A stretch of 64,000 nucleotides of DNA from Mycobacterium deserti. GTDB lineage: Bacteria; Actinomycetota; Actinomycetes; Mycobacteriales; Mycobacteriaceae. The DNA lies in contig NZ_JAODWD010000001.1 in assembly GCF_025345615.1 (NCBI RefSeq), positions 434,001 to 498,000 on the forward strand, in the 5' to 3' direction. A program made the position numbers and the translations under genes. Position 1 is the stretch's first letter; each line of letters opens with the position of its first letter. Positions 1 through 8,175 of the stretch are shown in pieces. The notes beneath the pieces are model-generated. The model made no database searches. It was not told where the DNA came from and saw only the letters and a list, made by a program, of their open reading frames with translations.

Positions 1-747
1 CCGCACGGAGTTCGACGAGTTGCGCGACCCGACCACGATGACCAGCTCGCACTCCGGCGCCATGGCTTTGACCGCGACCTGACGGTTCTGGGTCGCGTAG
101 CAGATGTCGTCGCTGGGCGGGTCCTGCAGCGTCGGGAAGCGCTCGCGCAGGCGCCGCACCGTCTCCATGGTCTCGTCGACCGACAGCGTGGTCTGAGACA
201 GCCAGATGACCTTGTTCTCGTCCCGGATGCTGACGTTGTCCACCGCTTCTGGGCCGTCGACCAGCTGGACGTGGTCGGGCGCCTCTCCTGCGGTACCGAC
301 GACCTCCTCATGACCCTCGTGGCCGATGAGCAGGATGTCGTAGTCGTCGCGGGCGAAGCGCTTGGCCTCGTTGTGCACCTTGGTCACCAACGGGCAGGTC
401 GCGTCGATGACTTTGAGGTCGCGTTCCTTGGCGGTGATGTGCACGGTCGGGGCGACGCCGTGTGCCGAGAACACCACGATCGCGCCGTGCGGGACCTCGT
501 CGGTCTCGTCGACGAACACCGCGCCCGCCGCGGCGAGCGTGTCGACCACGTGTCGGTTGTGCACGATCTCGTGGCGGACGTAGACCGGGGCGCCGTGCTT
601 CTCCAGCGCGCGCTCCACGGTCTCGACTGCACGGTCAACCCCGGCGCAGTAGCCTCGCGGTTCGGCGAGCAACACCCGCTTGCCGGTGACGCCGCCAGTG
701 ACCGAGCTGGAGGAGCCCGGAATCCCCATGTTGATTGTCGACGGCAT
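1..747 (-). CDS. ispH: 4-hydroxy-3-methylbut-2-enyl diphosphate reductase (IspH/LytB), 3' end cut by window
   Basis: IspH is the last enzyme of the MEP isoprenoid pathway. It reduces HMBPP to IPP and DMAPP with a [4Fe-4S] cluster in the cytosol. Read on the minus strand from the ATG at 747, 249 codons are present; mycobacterial homologues have about 335, so roughly the last quarter lies outside the window. The N-terminal signature [17 protein letters not shown] (first cluster cysteine), [12 protein letters not shown], the AHGVAP loop, IDATCPLV (second cysteine) and ICYATQNRQ (third cysteine) are all visible. It is transcribed divergently from the next gene, as in the M. tuberculosis ispH/Rv1109c arrangement. 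The start matches the mycobacterial N-terminus that precedes NMGIPG. Confidence 0.95.
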   Translation of the reverse strand, partial: MPSTINMGIPGSSSSVTGGVTGKRVLLAEPRGYCAGVDRAVETVERALEKHGAPVYVRHEIVHNRHVVDTLAAAGAVFVDETDEVPHGAIVVFSAHGVAPTVHITAKERDLKVIDATCPLVTKVHNEAKRFARDDYDILLIGHEGHEEVVGTAGEAPDHVQLVDGPEAVDNVSIRDENKVIWLSQTTLSVDETMETVRRLRERFPTLQDPPSDDICYATQNRQVAVKAMAPECELVIVVGSRNSSNSVR

Positions 748-811
748 GGTTCCAGGGTACGCATCCACGGGCTTGCCGGACCAGCGGAGAGCCCCGCCGT
801 AGGCTGTGGTC

Positions 812-1375
812 ATGGCAACCGCACCGTTTGGGGTCCGTCTGCTGGTTGGTGCGGCGGTGACCGCCGTCGAAGAGACCCGCAAGCTGCCGCAGACCATCCT
901 GACCTATCCGATGACCGTCGTGAGCCAGATCGCGCACCTGGTGATGAAGGTGCAGCAGGACGTGGCCGACCTGGTCAACAAGGGCGACGAGACGCTCGAG
1001 TCGATCTTTCCGCCCAAGGACGAGCAGCCCGAGTGGGCCACGTTCGACGAGGATCTCGACGACGGCCCACCGACCGCGTCCGCCGGTGACGGCGAGCGGC
1101 TCACCGAGGGACGGTTCGCGCTGTTCAGCGGCGGCGAGCCCGAGGCTCCCACCGAGCCTGGGCAGAACGGCGCGCCGACCGCGCCCGCCGATGCACCCGA
1201 GATCGTCACCGAACTGGACTACGAGTCGCTCACGCTGGCCCAGCTGCGGGCCCGCCTGAACACCCTGCGGGTCGCCGACCTGGAGGCCCTGCTCGCCTAC
1301 GAGGACGCCACCAAGGCGCGCGCACCCTTCCAGACCCTGCTGGCCAACAGGATCACCCGCGCGACCGCGAAGTGA
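812..1375 (+). CDS. Lipid-droplet-associated-type conserved protein (Rv1109c family)
   Basis: This 187-residue protein resembles Rv1109c, a mycobacterial family often labelled lipid droplet-associated; its biochemical role is unknown. The conserved N-terminus ([16 protein letters not shown], then [12 protein letters not shown]) has an amphipathic/hydrophobic character. A middle stretch rich in Pro, Ala and Gly follows, and the C-terminus is strongly conserved (TLAQLRARL, then [20 protein letters not shown]). I chose the ATG at 812 over the GTG at 806 because the family begins MATAP. Its stop overlaps the GTG start of xseA by 4 bp, so the two are probably translated together. The role in lipid droplets is a family label, not something the sequence shows. 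Confidence 0.8.
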   Translation: MATAPFGVRLLVGAAVTAVEETRKLPQTILTYPMTVVSQIAHLVMKVQQDVADLVNKGDETLESIFPPKDEQPEWATFDEDLDDGPPTASAGDGERLTEGRFALFSGGEPEAPTEPGQNGAPTAPADAPEIVTELDYESLTLAQLRARLNTLRVADLEALLAYEDATKARAPFQTLLANRITRATAK

Positions 1376-2613
1376 CCGACGGCGAGCCGGGTAAGTCGCC
1401 AGACAACCCCTGGCCGGTGCGCGCCGTCGCAATGCGGGTCGCGAAGTACATCGACCGACTGGGCACGGTGTGGGTGGAAGGGCAGCTGACCGAGCTGAAG
1501 CTGCGCTCCTCGACCGCGTTCATGGTGTTGCGCGACCCGGCCGCCGACATGTCGCTGACGGTGAGTTGCCCGCGTGACCTCGTCGCGAACGCCCCCGTGC
1601 CGTTGGCGGAGGGCACCCAGGTGCTGATGCACGGCAAGCCGCAGTTCTACACCCGCAACGGCTCCTTCAGTCTGCGGATCTACGAAATCCGCGCGGTGGG
1701 CCTCGGCGAGCTGCTCGCGCGCATCGAGCGGCTGCGCCGCCTCCTGGACGCCGAGGGCCTCTTCGATCCCCGCTTGAAGCGCCCCATCCCGTTTCTCCCG
1801 CGCACCATCGGTCTGATCACCGGGCGCGCCAGCCACGCCGAACGCGATGTCGTCTCTGTTGCCTCCGACCGTTGGCCCGCAGTGCATTTCGCAATTCGCA
1901 ACACCGCCGTGCAGGGCACCAACACCGTGCCGCAGGTGGTCGCGGCGTTGCGTGAGCTCGACGCCGATCAGGACGTCGACGTCATCGTCATCGCTCGCGG
2001 CGGCGGCAGCGTCGAGGACCTGCTGCCGTTCTCCGACGAGACGTTGTGCCGGGAGATCGCCAAGTGCACGACGCCGGTGGTCAGTGCCATCGGCCACGAA
2101 CCCGACAACCCGCTGTGCGACCTGGTGGCCGACCTGCGGGCGGCGACGCCGACGGACGCGGCCAAGCGCATCGTGCCCGACGCAGCGGCCGAGCAGGCGC
2201 TGATCAGCGACTTGTGCGGCCGCGGCGGGCGAGCTCTGCGCAACTGGGTCCACCGCGAGGAGCGGATCATCGACCAGCTGCGCAGTAGGCCGATATTGGC
2301 GCAGCCGTTGGCGGCCGTCACCGCGCGAGCCGACGAGATCCACCGCGCCCGTGCCGCCGCCCGTCGTGACATCACCCGCCTGGTGGCCGCGGAGTCCGAC
2401 CGGATCGGGCACTTGTCGGCTCGGCTGAGCACATTGGGACCGGCGGCCACGCTGGCGCGCGGCTACGCGGTCGTGCAGTCCATGCCCGACGGCGACGTGC
2501 TGCGCACGACGTCCGACGCGCCGAAGGGTGCCCGGCTGCGGGTGCGGGTGGCCGACGGTGCCGTCACAGCGATCAGTGAGGGTCCAGAGAGGGTGGGTAG
2601 TGAAGCCCATTAG
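1372..2613 (+). CDS. xseA: Exodeoxyribonuclease VII large subunit
   Basis: XseA is the catalytic subunit of exonuclease VII, which degrades single-stranded DNA to oligonucleotides in complex with several XseB subunits. The 413-residue product has an N-terminal OB-fold (about residues 15-105, with [13 protein letters not shown]) and the catalytic core from about 125, with [20 protein letters not shown] and [17 protein letters not shown] charged, coiled C-terminal region follows, with the terminal LARGYAVV motif. The start is a GTG overlapping the previous stop (GTGA). The reading frame continues 14 bp past the xseB start, so the three genes 812-2812 form one operon. Confidence 0.95.
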   Translation: MTDGEPGKSPDNPWPVRAVAMRVAKYIDRLGTVWVEGQLTELKLRSSTAFMVLRDPAADMSLTVSCPRDLVANAPVPLAEGTQVLMHGKPQFYTRNGSFSLRIYEIRAVGLGELLARIERLRRLLDAEGLFDPRLKRPIPFLPRTIGLITGRASHAERDVVSVASDRWPAVHFAIRNTAVQGTNTVPQVVAALRELDADQDVDVIVIARGGGSVEDLLPFSDETLCREIAKCTTPVVSAIGHEPDNPLCDLVADLRAATPTDAAKRIVPDAAAEQALISDLCGRGGRALRNWVHREERIIDQLRSRPILAQPLAAVTARADEIHRARAAARRDITRLVAAESDRIGHLSARLSTLGPAATLARGYAVVQSMPDGDVLRTTSDAPKGARLRVRVADGAVTAISEGPERVGSEAH

Positions 2614-2812
2614 TGAGCTGGGGTACGAAGAAGCCCGCGACGAGCTGATCGCAGTTGTACAGCAGCTCGAACAGGGTGGACTGGATCTGGATACGTCGCT
2701 GAAGCTCTGGGAAAGAGGCGAGGAGCTGGCTAGACGTTGCGAGGAGCACTTAGCTGGTGCGCGGAAGCGAGTCGAGGACGCGCTGGCCGCCAAGGAACCG
2801 GAAGAAAGTTGA
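2600..2812 (+). CDS. xseB: Exodeoxyribonuclease VII small subunit
   Basis: XseB is the small alpha-helical subunit that binds the coiled region of XseA. The product is 70 residues, with the family core [33 protein letters not shown] and LARRCEEHL. The start is most likely the GTG at 2600, inside the xseA end (14-bp overlap), giving [12 protein letters not shown]; the frame is open further upstream but the extra residues are not family-like. The overlap suggests translational coupling that keeps subunit production in step. Confidence 0.92.
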   Translation: MKPISELGYEEARDELIAVVQQLEQGGLDLDTSLKLWERGEELARRCEEHLAGARKRVEDALAAKEPEES

Positions 2813-2846
2813 TTTAGGAACCGGTTTTCGGCTGAAGGCTCGAAAT

Positions 2847-2860
2847 TAGAACACGTTTCA
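2847..2860. promoter_or_regulatory. KstR-type operator in front of the 3beta-HSD gene
   Basis: The 14-mer TAGAACACGTTTCA fits the published KstR consensus TnnAACnnGTTnnA at every fixed position. It ends three bases before the ATG at 2864, so a bound repressor would cover the -10/transcription start area. KstR is the TetR-family repressor of cholesterol-uptake and degradation genes in mycobacteria, released by steroid-CoA ligands. Seen: the motif and its position. Inferred: that KstR controls the gene. Confidence 0.7.
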
Positions 2861-2863
2861 CTT

Positions 2864-3991
2864 ATGCTCTGCGGCATGGGTGATTCAACGCTGACCACTC
2901 CCGATCTGGGCGTCGTGTTCGTCACCGGCGGTTCCGGCTTCGTCGGCGCCAATCTGGTGACCGAACTGCTCGAACGAGGATGCACCGTCCGCTCCTTCGA
3001 CCGCGCCCCGTCTCCGCTGCCGGCACGTCCGGGGCTCGAGGTCGTTGTGGGCGACATCTGTGACGCCGACACCGTGGCCGCGGCCGTCGAGGGCGTGGGC
3101 ACCGTGTTCCACACCGCGGCCATCATCGATCTGATGGGCGGCGGGTCGGTCACCGAGGAGTACCGCAAGCGCAGTTTCGCGGTCAACGTCACCGGCACCG
3201 AGAACCTCGTGCATGCCGCGCAGAAGGCGGGGGTCAAGCGGTTCGTCTATACCGCGTCCAACAGCGTCGTGATGGGCGGGCGCAGCATCTCAGGCGGCGA
3301 CGAATCCTTGCCCTACACCGAGCGCTTCAACGACCTGTATACCGAAACCAAGGTTGCCGCCGAGCGATTCGTGTTGTCACAGAACGGTGTTGGGGGCTTG
3401 CTCACCTGCTCGATCCGACCCAGCGGCATCTGGGGCCGCGGTGATCAGACAATGTTCCGCAAGGTGTTCGAGAGCGTGCTCGCCGGGCACGTCAAAGTGC
3501 TCGTCGGCACCAAGAACGTCAAACTCGACAACTCCTACGTGCACAACCTGATCCACGGATTCATCCTCGCCGCCCAGCACCTGGTGCCCGGTGGAACAGC
3601 CCCGGGTCAGGCGTACTTCATCAATGACGGCGAACCGGTCAACATGTTCGAATTTTCGCGCCCGGTGGTCGAGGCGTGCGGTCAGCGCTACCCGAAGCTG
3701 CGGGTACCGGGCCGGCTCGTATTTGTCGCGATGACGGTGTGGCAGTGGCTGCACTTCCGGTTCGGCCTGCCGAAGCCGATGATCGAACCGCTTGGGGTCG
3801 AGCGGCTCTACCTAGACAACTACTTCTCCATCGCCAAGGCCAAGCGCGACCTCGGCTACGAGCCGCTGTTCACCACCGAGCAGGCGATGGCCGAATGTCT
3901 GCCCTACTACGTCGAACTGTTCCATCAGATGAAGTCCGAGGCCGAGGAGCCTGCGCTCAGCATCGCAGCCGCGCCGCCGCCGGAAGGCTGA
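2864..3991 (+). CDS. 3-beta-hydroxysteroid dehydrogenase/isomerase (Rv1106c type)
   Basis: This enzyme family oxidises the 3beta-hydroxyl of cholesterol or related sterols and shifts the double bond, giving 3-keto-4-ene steroids. The 375-residue product is an extended SDR. It has the NAD-binding VFVTGGSGFVGANLV near the N-terminus, the YTETK active-site Tyr/Lys pair, and a conserved RPSGIWG and DNSYVHN substrate region. The family-like start could be either ATG 2864 (MLCGMGDS) or ATG 2876 (MGDS); neither has a clear ribosome binding site, which suits a leaderless transcript. It follows xseB by 51 bp but has its own KstR-type operator, so it is probably controlled separately. Confidence 0.9.
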   Translation: MLCGMGDSTLTTPDLGVVFVTGGSGFVGANLVTELLERGCTVRSFDRAPSPLPARPGLEVVVGDICDADTVAAAVEGVGTVFHTAAIIDLMGGGSVTEEYRKRSFAVNVTGTENLVHAAQKAGVKRFVYTASNSVVMGGRSISGGDESLPYTERFNDLYTETKVAAERFVLSQNGVGGLLTCSIRPSGIWGRGDQTMFRKVFESVLAGHVKVLVGTKNVKLDNSYVHNLIHGFILAAQHLVPGGTAPGQAYFINDGEPVNMFEFSRPVVEACGQRYPKLRVPGRLVFVAMTVWQWLHFRFGLPKPMIEPLGVERLYLDNYFSIAKAKRDLGYEPLFTTEQAMAECLPYYVELFHQMKSEAEEPALSIAAAPPPEG

Positions 3992-4006
3992 CCCCAGCGC
4001 TGCGCC

Positions 4007-4462
4007 CTACGTCGAGGCTTGTGCCGGCGCCTCCGTGGAATTGCGAACCAGATAGCGCAACACCGACACACTCATCGGCTGCGACGCATCGGCGACCGCC
4101 TGGAGGATGCCATCGGCGCCGGATCCGGCGGTCGACGGCGGCACGATGTAGAGCACCGCATCACGCGCATGGGTGCCGACCAGAAGAATGGTGTCGCGCG
4201 CGACCATCGCATAGGGATCGACAGAGATCACCGTGGAGCCGCGGATGATTCGCGACGGGGCAGGCATCCAAGTGGTCGGGTCGAAGACCACGCGGCGCAC
4301 CGGGCCGATCAACCGCCCGAACACCGCGATCAGATCCGGCAGTTCGGTCCGAAGTTCCAGGGTGCGCGGCCACCAGGCGCCGTCGACGGCGCCCGGGTCC
4401 TCGGATCGATCACACAATGCCAATCGGTTCACGCGTGGAGCCTGGGAAGCGACTTGCACCAT
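4007..4462 (-). CDS. DUF5994 family protein
   Basis: This 151-residue protein has the family pattern RLAL, DGAWWPR and ELPDLIAVFG at the N-terminal half, then VVFDPTTWMPAP and LLVGTHARDAV. No enzyme motif, signal peptide or membrane segment is visible. Members are common in actinobacteria, frequently near small hydrolases or stress genes, and their function is unknown. It converges on the 3beta-HSD gene (15-bp gap) and is divergent from the hydrolase at 4669. The 206-bp divergent space between them shows no motif I recognise. Confidence 0.75.
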   Translation of the reverse strand: MVQVASQAPRVNRLALCDRSEDPGAVDGAWWPRTLELRTELPDLIAVFGRLIGPVRRVVFDPTTWMPAPSRIIRGSTVISVDPYAMVARDTILLVGTHARDAVLYIVPPSTAGSGADGILQAVADASQPMSVSVLRYLVRNSTEAPAQAST

Positions 4463-4668
4463 CGACGGTGCTCCCGTCCGCTATGGAGTAAATCGCAGAC
4501 GGTAACCGAAATGGCGGGCACGCGACGAACCTACGATCACATCAGCATATCTCATGACGATCGCCGGCCACTCGACATCCGCTGCATCAGGCGGAATCGG
4601 TTCGGACACAATCGCTTTCCCGAATCATCCAATACGGTCCCCGTCGGGCGGGCAAGGTACTGACTGTC

Positions 4669-5385
4669 ATGACATCACGGTTTGCTGACAGCGACGGTGC
4701 CCGCATTCACTTCGTAGAAGTGAACAGCGCCGACACCAGGGCGCCGGTCGTCTTCGTGCCCGGAATGACCGACGTCGCCGACGACTACGTCGAGGTACTG
4801 CCCTTTCTCGGCCGTCGTGCGGTGGTGCTGGACCTTCGCGGTCACGGCCGAAGCGGCGTGCCTGCCGACGGCTACGACTCCGCGACGCTGAGCCGTGACA
4901 TCGGCGCGATCGTCGACGCGGTCAGCGACGGGCCGGTGCACGTGATGACATTCTCCCGCGGGACTGCCTACGCGCTCCGTTGGGCCGTCGAGCATGCCGA
5001 CCGCGTGCGCTCGATCTCGATCGGCGACTACATCCCGGAGGAGATAGCCGTTCCGGAGGAGAGCTATCTGCCCCTGCTCGACGGACGTTGGCGCGGTTCG
5101 CCGGTCAGTGAGCGTCTCGATCGCCAGGCGGCGATCCACACATTCCGCGCGGCACGTGCGCAGTCGTTCTGGGAGCCGTTATCGCGTTGGCAGCCACCGC
5201 TTTTGGTGGTCCGCAGCCCGAACAGTCCATTGGTCGACGACGACTCGTGGGCGCGTTACCATCGGCTGTTTCCCGACGCCCGGCTGTGTGAATTCGCCGA
5301 CTCGCCGCACGACATTTTCCGACCCGACCGCGGCCGCTTCCCCGCGCTGGTACGAGAGCACGTCGAATCAGTGGACGGCGCATAG
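4669..5385 (+). CDS. Alpha/beta hydrolase
   Basis: This is a 238-residue cytosolic alpha/beta hydrolase of unknown substrate. Visible elements are VFVPGMTD (oxyanion region), VLDLRGHGRSG, the nucleophile elbow in HVMTFSRGTAYAL (GxSxG is modified here to FSRGT, Ser retained), LLVVRSPNS before the acid residue, and a C-terminal SPHDIF that supplies the catalytic His. The elbow residue before Ser is Phe rather than Gly, an uncommon variant seen in some actinobacterial members. The start ATG lies just after a short AT-richer divergent region. Confidence 0.8.
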   Translation: MTSRFADSDGARIHFVEVNSADTRAPVVFVPGMTDVADDYVEVLPFLGRRAVVLDLRGHGRSGVPADGYDSATLSRDIGAIVDAVSDGPVHVMTFSRGTAYALRWAVEHADRVRSISIGDYIPEEIAVPEESYLPLLDGRWRGSPVSERLDRQAAIHTFRAARAQSFWEPLSRWQPPLLVVRSPNSPLVDDDSWARYHRLFPDARLCEFADSPHDIFRPDRGRFPALVREHVESVDGA

Positions 5386-5435
5386 CTGTACGCCGGTCGC
5401 GATGAGTTTCGGCCCAGCACACGGTCAGTAGTGGC

Positions 5436-6053
5436 ATGAAGAAACTCACCGCTGGCCTGTTCATCTCGCTCGACGGAGTCACCGAGGCGCCCGACGAGTG
5501 GCACTTCCCCTACTTCAACGACGAGATGGGGGCCGCCGTCGGCGGCCAGTTCGGCGCCGCCGACACGCTGTTGCTCGGCCGCGTCACCTATGACAGCTTC
5601 GCCGAAGCGTGGCCCGACCGCGAAGCCGGAGGCGGTGAGGACGCGGCCTTCGCCAAATCCCTCGGCGACACGCGCAAGATCGTCGTCTCCAACCAGGATC
5701 TGACCTTTACCTGGCGCAACTCCGAACTACTCACCGGCGAGCTCGTCGAGGCCGTCACCGCCCTGAAGAACGAGCCCGGCGACGGCGATATCGCGATGAG
5801 TGGATCGGTGTCCGTCGTGCGTCAGCTGCTCACCGCCGGACTGCTCGACGAACTACACCTCCTCGTGCACCCGATCGCCGTGGGCAAGGGCGCGCGCCTG
5901 TTCGACAACGACGTCGCGGCCGACTCGCCGATTCCGCTGAAACTGTTGTCCTCGAACACCTTCGAGACCGGTGTGATGCATCTGGTCTACACCCTCGACC
6001 CTGACGCGCCGACCGGCGACTACGAGGACGCCAAGCAACACATCAAGGACTAA
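5436..6053 (+). CDS. Dihydrofolate reductase-fold protein (RibD C-terminal domain family)
   Basis: This 205-residue protein has the RibD_C/DHFR-like fold used by NADPH-dependent reductases. The opening KLTAGLFISLDGVTEAP, LLLGRVTYDSFAEAWP, KIVVSN, the nucleotide-binding DIAMSGSVSVVRQLL and ELHLLVHPIAVGKGARLF are typical. The actual substrate is unknown; such stand-alone proteins are not proven folate or flavin enzymes. Its stop codon overlaps the stop of the convergent SRPBCC gene by 4 bp. Confidence 0.82.
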   Translation: MKKLTAGLFISLDGVTEAPDEWHFPYFNDEMGAAVGGQFGAADTLLLGRVTYDSFAEAWPDREAGGGEDAAFAKSLGDTRKIVVSNQDLTFTWRNSELLTGELVEAVTALKNEPGDGDIAMSGSVSVVRQLLTAGLLDELHLLVHPIAVGKGARLFDNDVAADSPIPLKLLSSNTFETGVMHLVYTLDPDAPTGDYEDAKQHIKD

Positions 6054-6514
6054 CCGCCCTCGGCGGCCTTCTTGATCGCGGCGAGAGTGGCCGGGATGCC
6101 GTCGCGCGCGGCGTCCCGGCGTTTCTCGATCTCGGCATCCGCGTCGGCGCCGAGGCGCTCGCGGAACCCGGCGATACCCTTCGGCAGGAACTCCCACGAC
6201 TCGGTGAGGCGGGTGCCCTCACCTTCGGGCTCGAAGGTGTAGCCCCAATACACCCAGCCGTTATTCACCTCCCACGCGAACTTGCGGCCGGGGTCGGCGG
6301 CCACCACCTGGCAGCGGGCCTCCCACGTCCGTTCCGGCGTCACGTTGCGGCCGGTGAACCACGCGCCGACCTGCGGGCCGTCACCCTCGTCCCACCAGCA
6401 GGCCCGGCAGACCGGGCTCCACTCGCCCATCCTGGTCACGTCCGACACCATCGCGTAGAGCTGATCCGGCGACACCTCGACATACGTCGATTCCGACATC
6501 TTCAATTCGGTCAC
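6050..6514 (-). CDS. SRPBCC family protein (polyketide cyclase/START-like)
   Basis: This 154-residue protein has the helix-grip fold that binds hydrophobic ligands. The pattern MSESTYVEVSPDQLYAMVSD, MGEWSP, GAWFTGRN, EVNNGWVYWGYTFEPEG and TRLTESWEF matches mycobacterial SRPBCC proteins. No catalytic residues can be named. It is transcribed divergently from two SDR genes, with a KstR-like palindrome 27 bp upstream of its start. A role in handling a lipid or steroid intermediate is therefore plausible but only inferred. Confidence 0.82.
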   Translation of the reverse strand: MTELKMSESTYVEVSPDQLYAMVSDVTRMGEWSPVCRACWWDEGDGPQVGAWFTGRNVTPERTWEARCQVVAADPGRKFAWEVNNGWVYWGYTFEPEGEGTRLTESWEFLPKGIAGFRERLGADADAEIEKRRDAARDGIPATLAAIKKAAEGG

Positions 6515-6540
6515 GGGTCGAGTGTGTCAAAGCGCTAAGT

Positions 6541-6554
6541 TGGAACGCGTTCCA
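6541..6554. promoter_or_regulatory. Perfect palindromic KstR-type operator in the divergent SRPBCC/SDR promoter region
   Basis: TGGAACGCGTTCCA is a perfect 14-bp palindrome that also fits TnnAACnnGTTnnA. It is 27 bp from the SRPBCC start and 25 bp from the first SDR start, so one site could control both directions. A TetR-family regulator other than KstR could use the same half-site. Confidence 0.6.
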
Positions 6555-6578
6555 CTGCGCCTTCGAAAGGGCAACTGT

Positions 6579-7343
6579 ATGAGCAACGGGCGGGTGGCAG
6601 TCGTCATCGGCGCTGCGTCCGGCATCGGCTGGGCCAGCGCCAAGGCACTTGCCGCCGACGGCTGCCGCGTCGTAGTGGCCGACCGCAACGCCGAGGGCGC
6701 ACACGCGCGCGCAGGCGAACTCGGTGATCCGCATACCGCAACCGAGGTCGACGTCACCGATGAGGCCAGCGTGCAGCGACTGTTCGACGACACCGGGCAG
6801 GTGGACGTCGTCGTCAACTGCGCAGGCTTCGGCAGCCTTGGCCTCATCACGGAGTTGTCCGTCGCGGATTTCCGCTCGGTGGTCGACGTCTGTCTCACCG
6901 GGGCGTTCATCGTCGCCAAGTACGCGGGGCAGAACCTGCGAGAGGGCGGATCGCTGGTCTCCATCAGCTCACTCAACGGTCGCCAACCGGCAGTGGGGAT
7001 GAGCGCCTACTGCTCGGCCAAGGCCGGCCTGTCGATGCTGACTCAGGTGGCCGCGCTCGAACTGGGACCACGGGGTATCCGCGTCAACGCCGTGTCGCCC
7101 GGATTCGTCGAAACGCCGCTCACCGCGGGGTCGTCGCTTGTCCCCGGCCTCGTCGAGGACTACGCGGACAACACCGCACTGGGCCGCGCGGGACAACCGG
7201 AGGAGATCGCCGACGCGGTGGTTTTCCTCTGCTCCCCCAAGTCCGGGTGGCTGACCGGCGAGGTGCTCGACCTCAACGGCGGTGCGCACCTGAAGAAGTA
7301 TCCCGATGTCCTCGGTCATGTGATGAAACTGGCGGAGGCATAG
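6579..7343 (+). CDS. Short-chain dehydrogenase/reductase
   Basis: This is a classical SDR of 254 residues. It has the NAD(P)-binding AVVIGAASGIGWASAKAL at the N-terminus, DVTD, VVNCAGFG, the catalytic Ser in SISSLNG, YCSAK (Tyr/Lys) and a C-terminal LTGEVLDLNGGAH. ADRN after beta-2 favours NAD(H). I chose the ATG at 6579 (MSNGRVAVVIG) because longer starts add residues unrelated to the family and would run into the operator at 6541. It is followed after 2 bp by another SDR and then a transporter, so 6579-9414 looks like one transcription unit. The substrate is not identifiable; a steroid or fatty alcohol is suggested only by the operator. Confidence 0.85.
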   Translation: MSNGRVAVVIGAASGIGWASAKALAADGCRVVVADRNAEGAHARAGELGDPHTATEVDVTDEASVQRLFDDTGQVDVVVNCAGFGSLGLITELSVADFRSVVDVCLTGAFIVAKYAGQNLREGGSLVSISSLNGRQPAVGMSAYCSAKAGLSMLTQVAALELGPRGIRVNAVSPGFVETPLTAGSSLVPGLVEDYADNTALGRAGQPEEIADAVVFLCSPKSGWLTGEVLDLNGGAHLKKYPDVLGHVMKLAEA

Positions 7344-7345
7344 CG

Positions 7346-8173
7346 ATGGGCTTCGCGGGCAAGACCGCCGTCGTCACCGGCGCGGGATCGGGTATCGGCG
7401 CGGCGCTGTGCCGGGCGTTGGCCGTCGCCGGCGCGGACGTGCTCTGCACCGACGTCGACGGTGCGGCCGCAGCGCGCACCGCGTCGGCGCTGGGTGCCAA
7501 TGTTCGTGCGGCGCAACTGGATGTCACCGACGCCGTGGCCGTGCAGGAAGCTGTCGACCAAGTGGTGCAGCGGGCCGGACGCCTCGACCTGATGTTCAAC
7601 AACGCAGGCATCGTCTGGGGCGGCGACACCGAACTGCTGACGCTCGACCAATGGAACGCCATCATCGACGTCAACATCCGCGGCGTCGTGCACGGCGTCG
7701 CCGCGGCCTACCCGCAGATGCTGCGGCAGGGACACGGGCATATCGTCAACACCGCCTCGATGGCGGGACTGACGGCGGCAGGTCAGATCACCAGCTATGT
7801 GACGACCAAGCACGCCGTCGTCGGCCTGTCGCTCGCCCTGCGCTCGGAAGCCGGACCGCGCGGCGTCGGTGTGCTCGTCGTCTGCCCGGCGGCCGTCGAG
7901 ACGCCGATCCTGGACAAGGGCGCGGTGGGCGGATTCGTCGGACGCGACTACTTCCTGCAGAACCAAGGCGGCAAACCATATGACGCCGACCGCTTGGCGC
8001 GCGACGTCTTGCGAGCGATCGAGAAAAACAAGGCGATCCTGGTGAAGCCACCACTCGCGCGCGCTCAGTGGCTGTTCGCACGGCTCACGCCCACGCTGAT
8101 GAATCGTCTGTCGATGCGGTTCATCGAAAGCCAACGGGCCAAACAATCGCGCGTGCGCACCGAAGTTCGTTAG
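7346..8173 (+). CDS. Short-chain dehydrogenase/reductase, second copy
   Basis: This classical SDR of 275 residues starts at the ATG two bases after the previous stop. The cofactor motif is TAVVTGAGSGIGAALCRAL, with CTDVDG (acid after beta-2, NAD type), DVTD, FNNAGI, the catalytic Ser in NTASMAG, and YVTTK (Tyr/Lys). The C-terminal 50 residues (DADRLARDVLRAIEKNKA, then a basic tail) resemble SDRs that act on lipophilic substrates. It differs enough from the upstream SDR to be an independent enzyme of the same pathway rather than a recent duplicate. Confidence 0.85.
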   Translation: MGFAGKTAVVTGAGSGIGAALCRALAVAGADVLCTDVDGAAAARTASALGANVRAAQLDVTDAVAVQEAVDQVVQRAGRLDLMFNNAGIVWGGDTELLTLDQWNAIIDVNIRGVVHGVAAAYPQMLRQGHGHIVNTASMAGLTAAGQITSYVTTKHAVVGLSLALRSEAGPRGVGVLVVCPAAVETPILDKGAVGGFVGRDYFLQNQGGKPYDADRLARDVLRAIEKNKAILVKPPLARAQWLFARLTPTLMNRLSMRFIESQRAKQSRVRTEVR

Positions 8174-8175
8174 AC

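Noticed and set aside
1297..3237. Minus-strand 646-codon frame across xseA/xseB/3beta-HSD
   Set aside because: Opposite strand to three well-supported genes, no recognisable domain, Arg/His-rich shadow composition.
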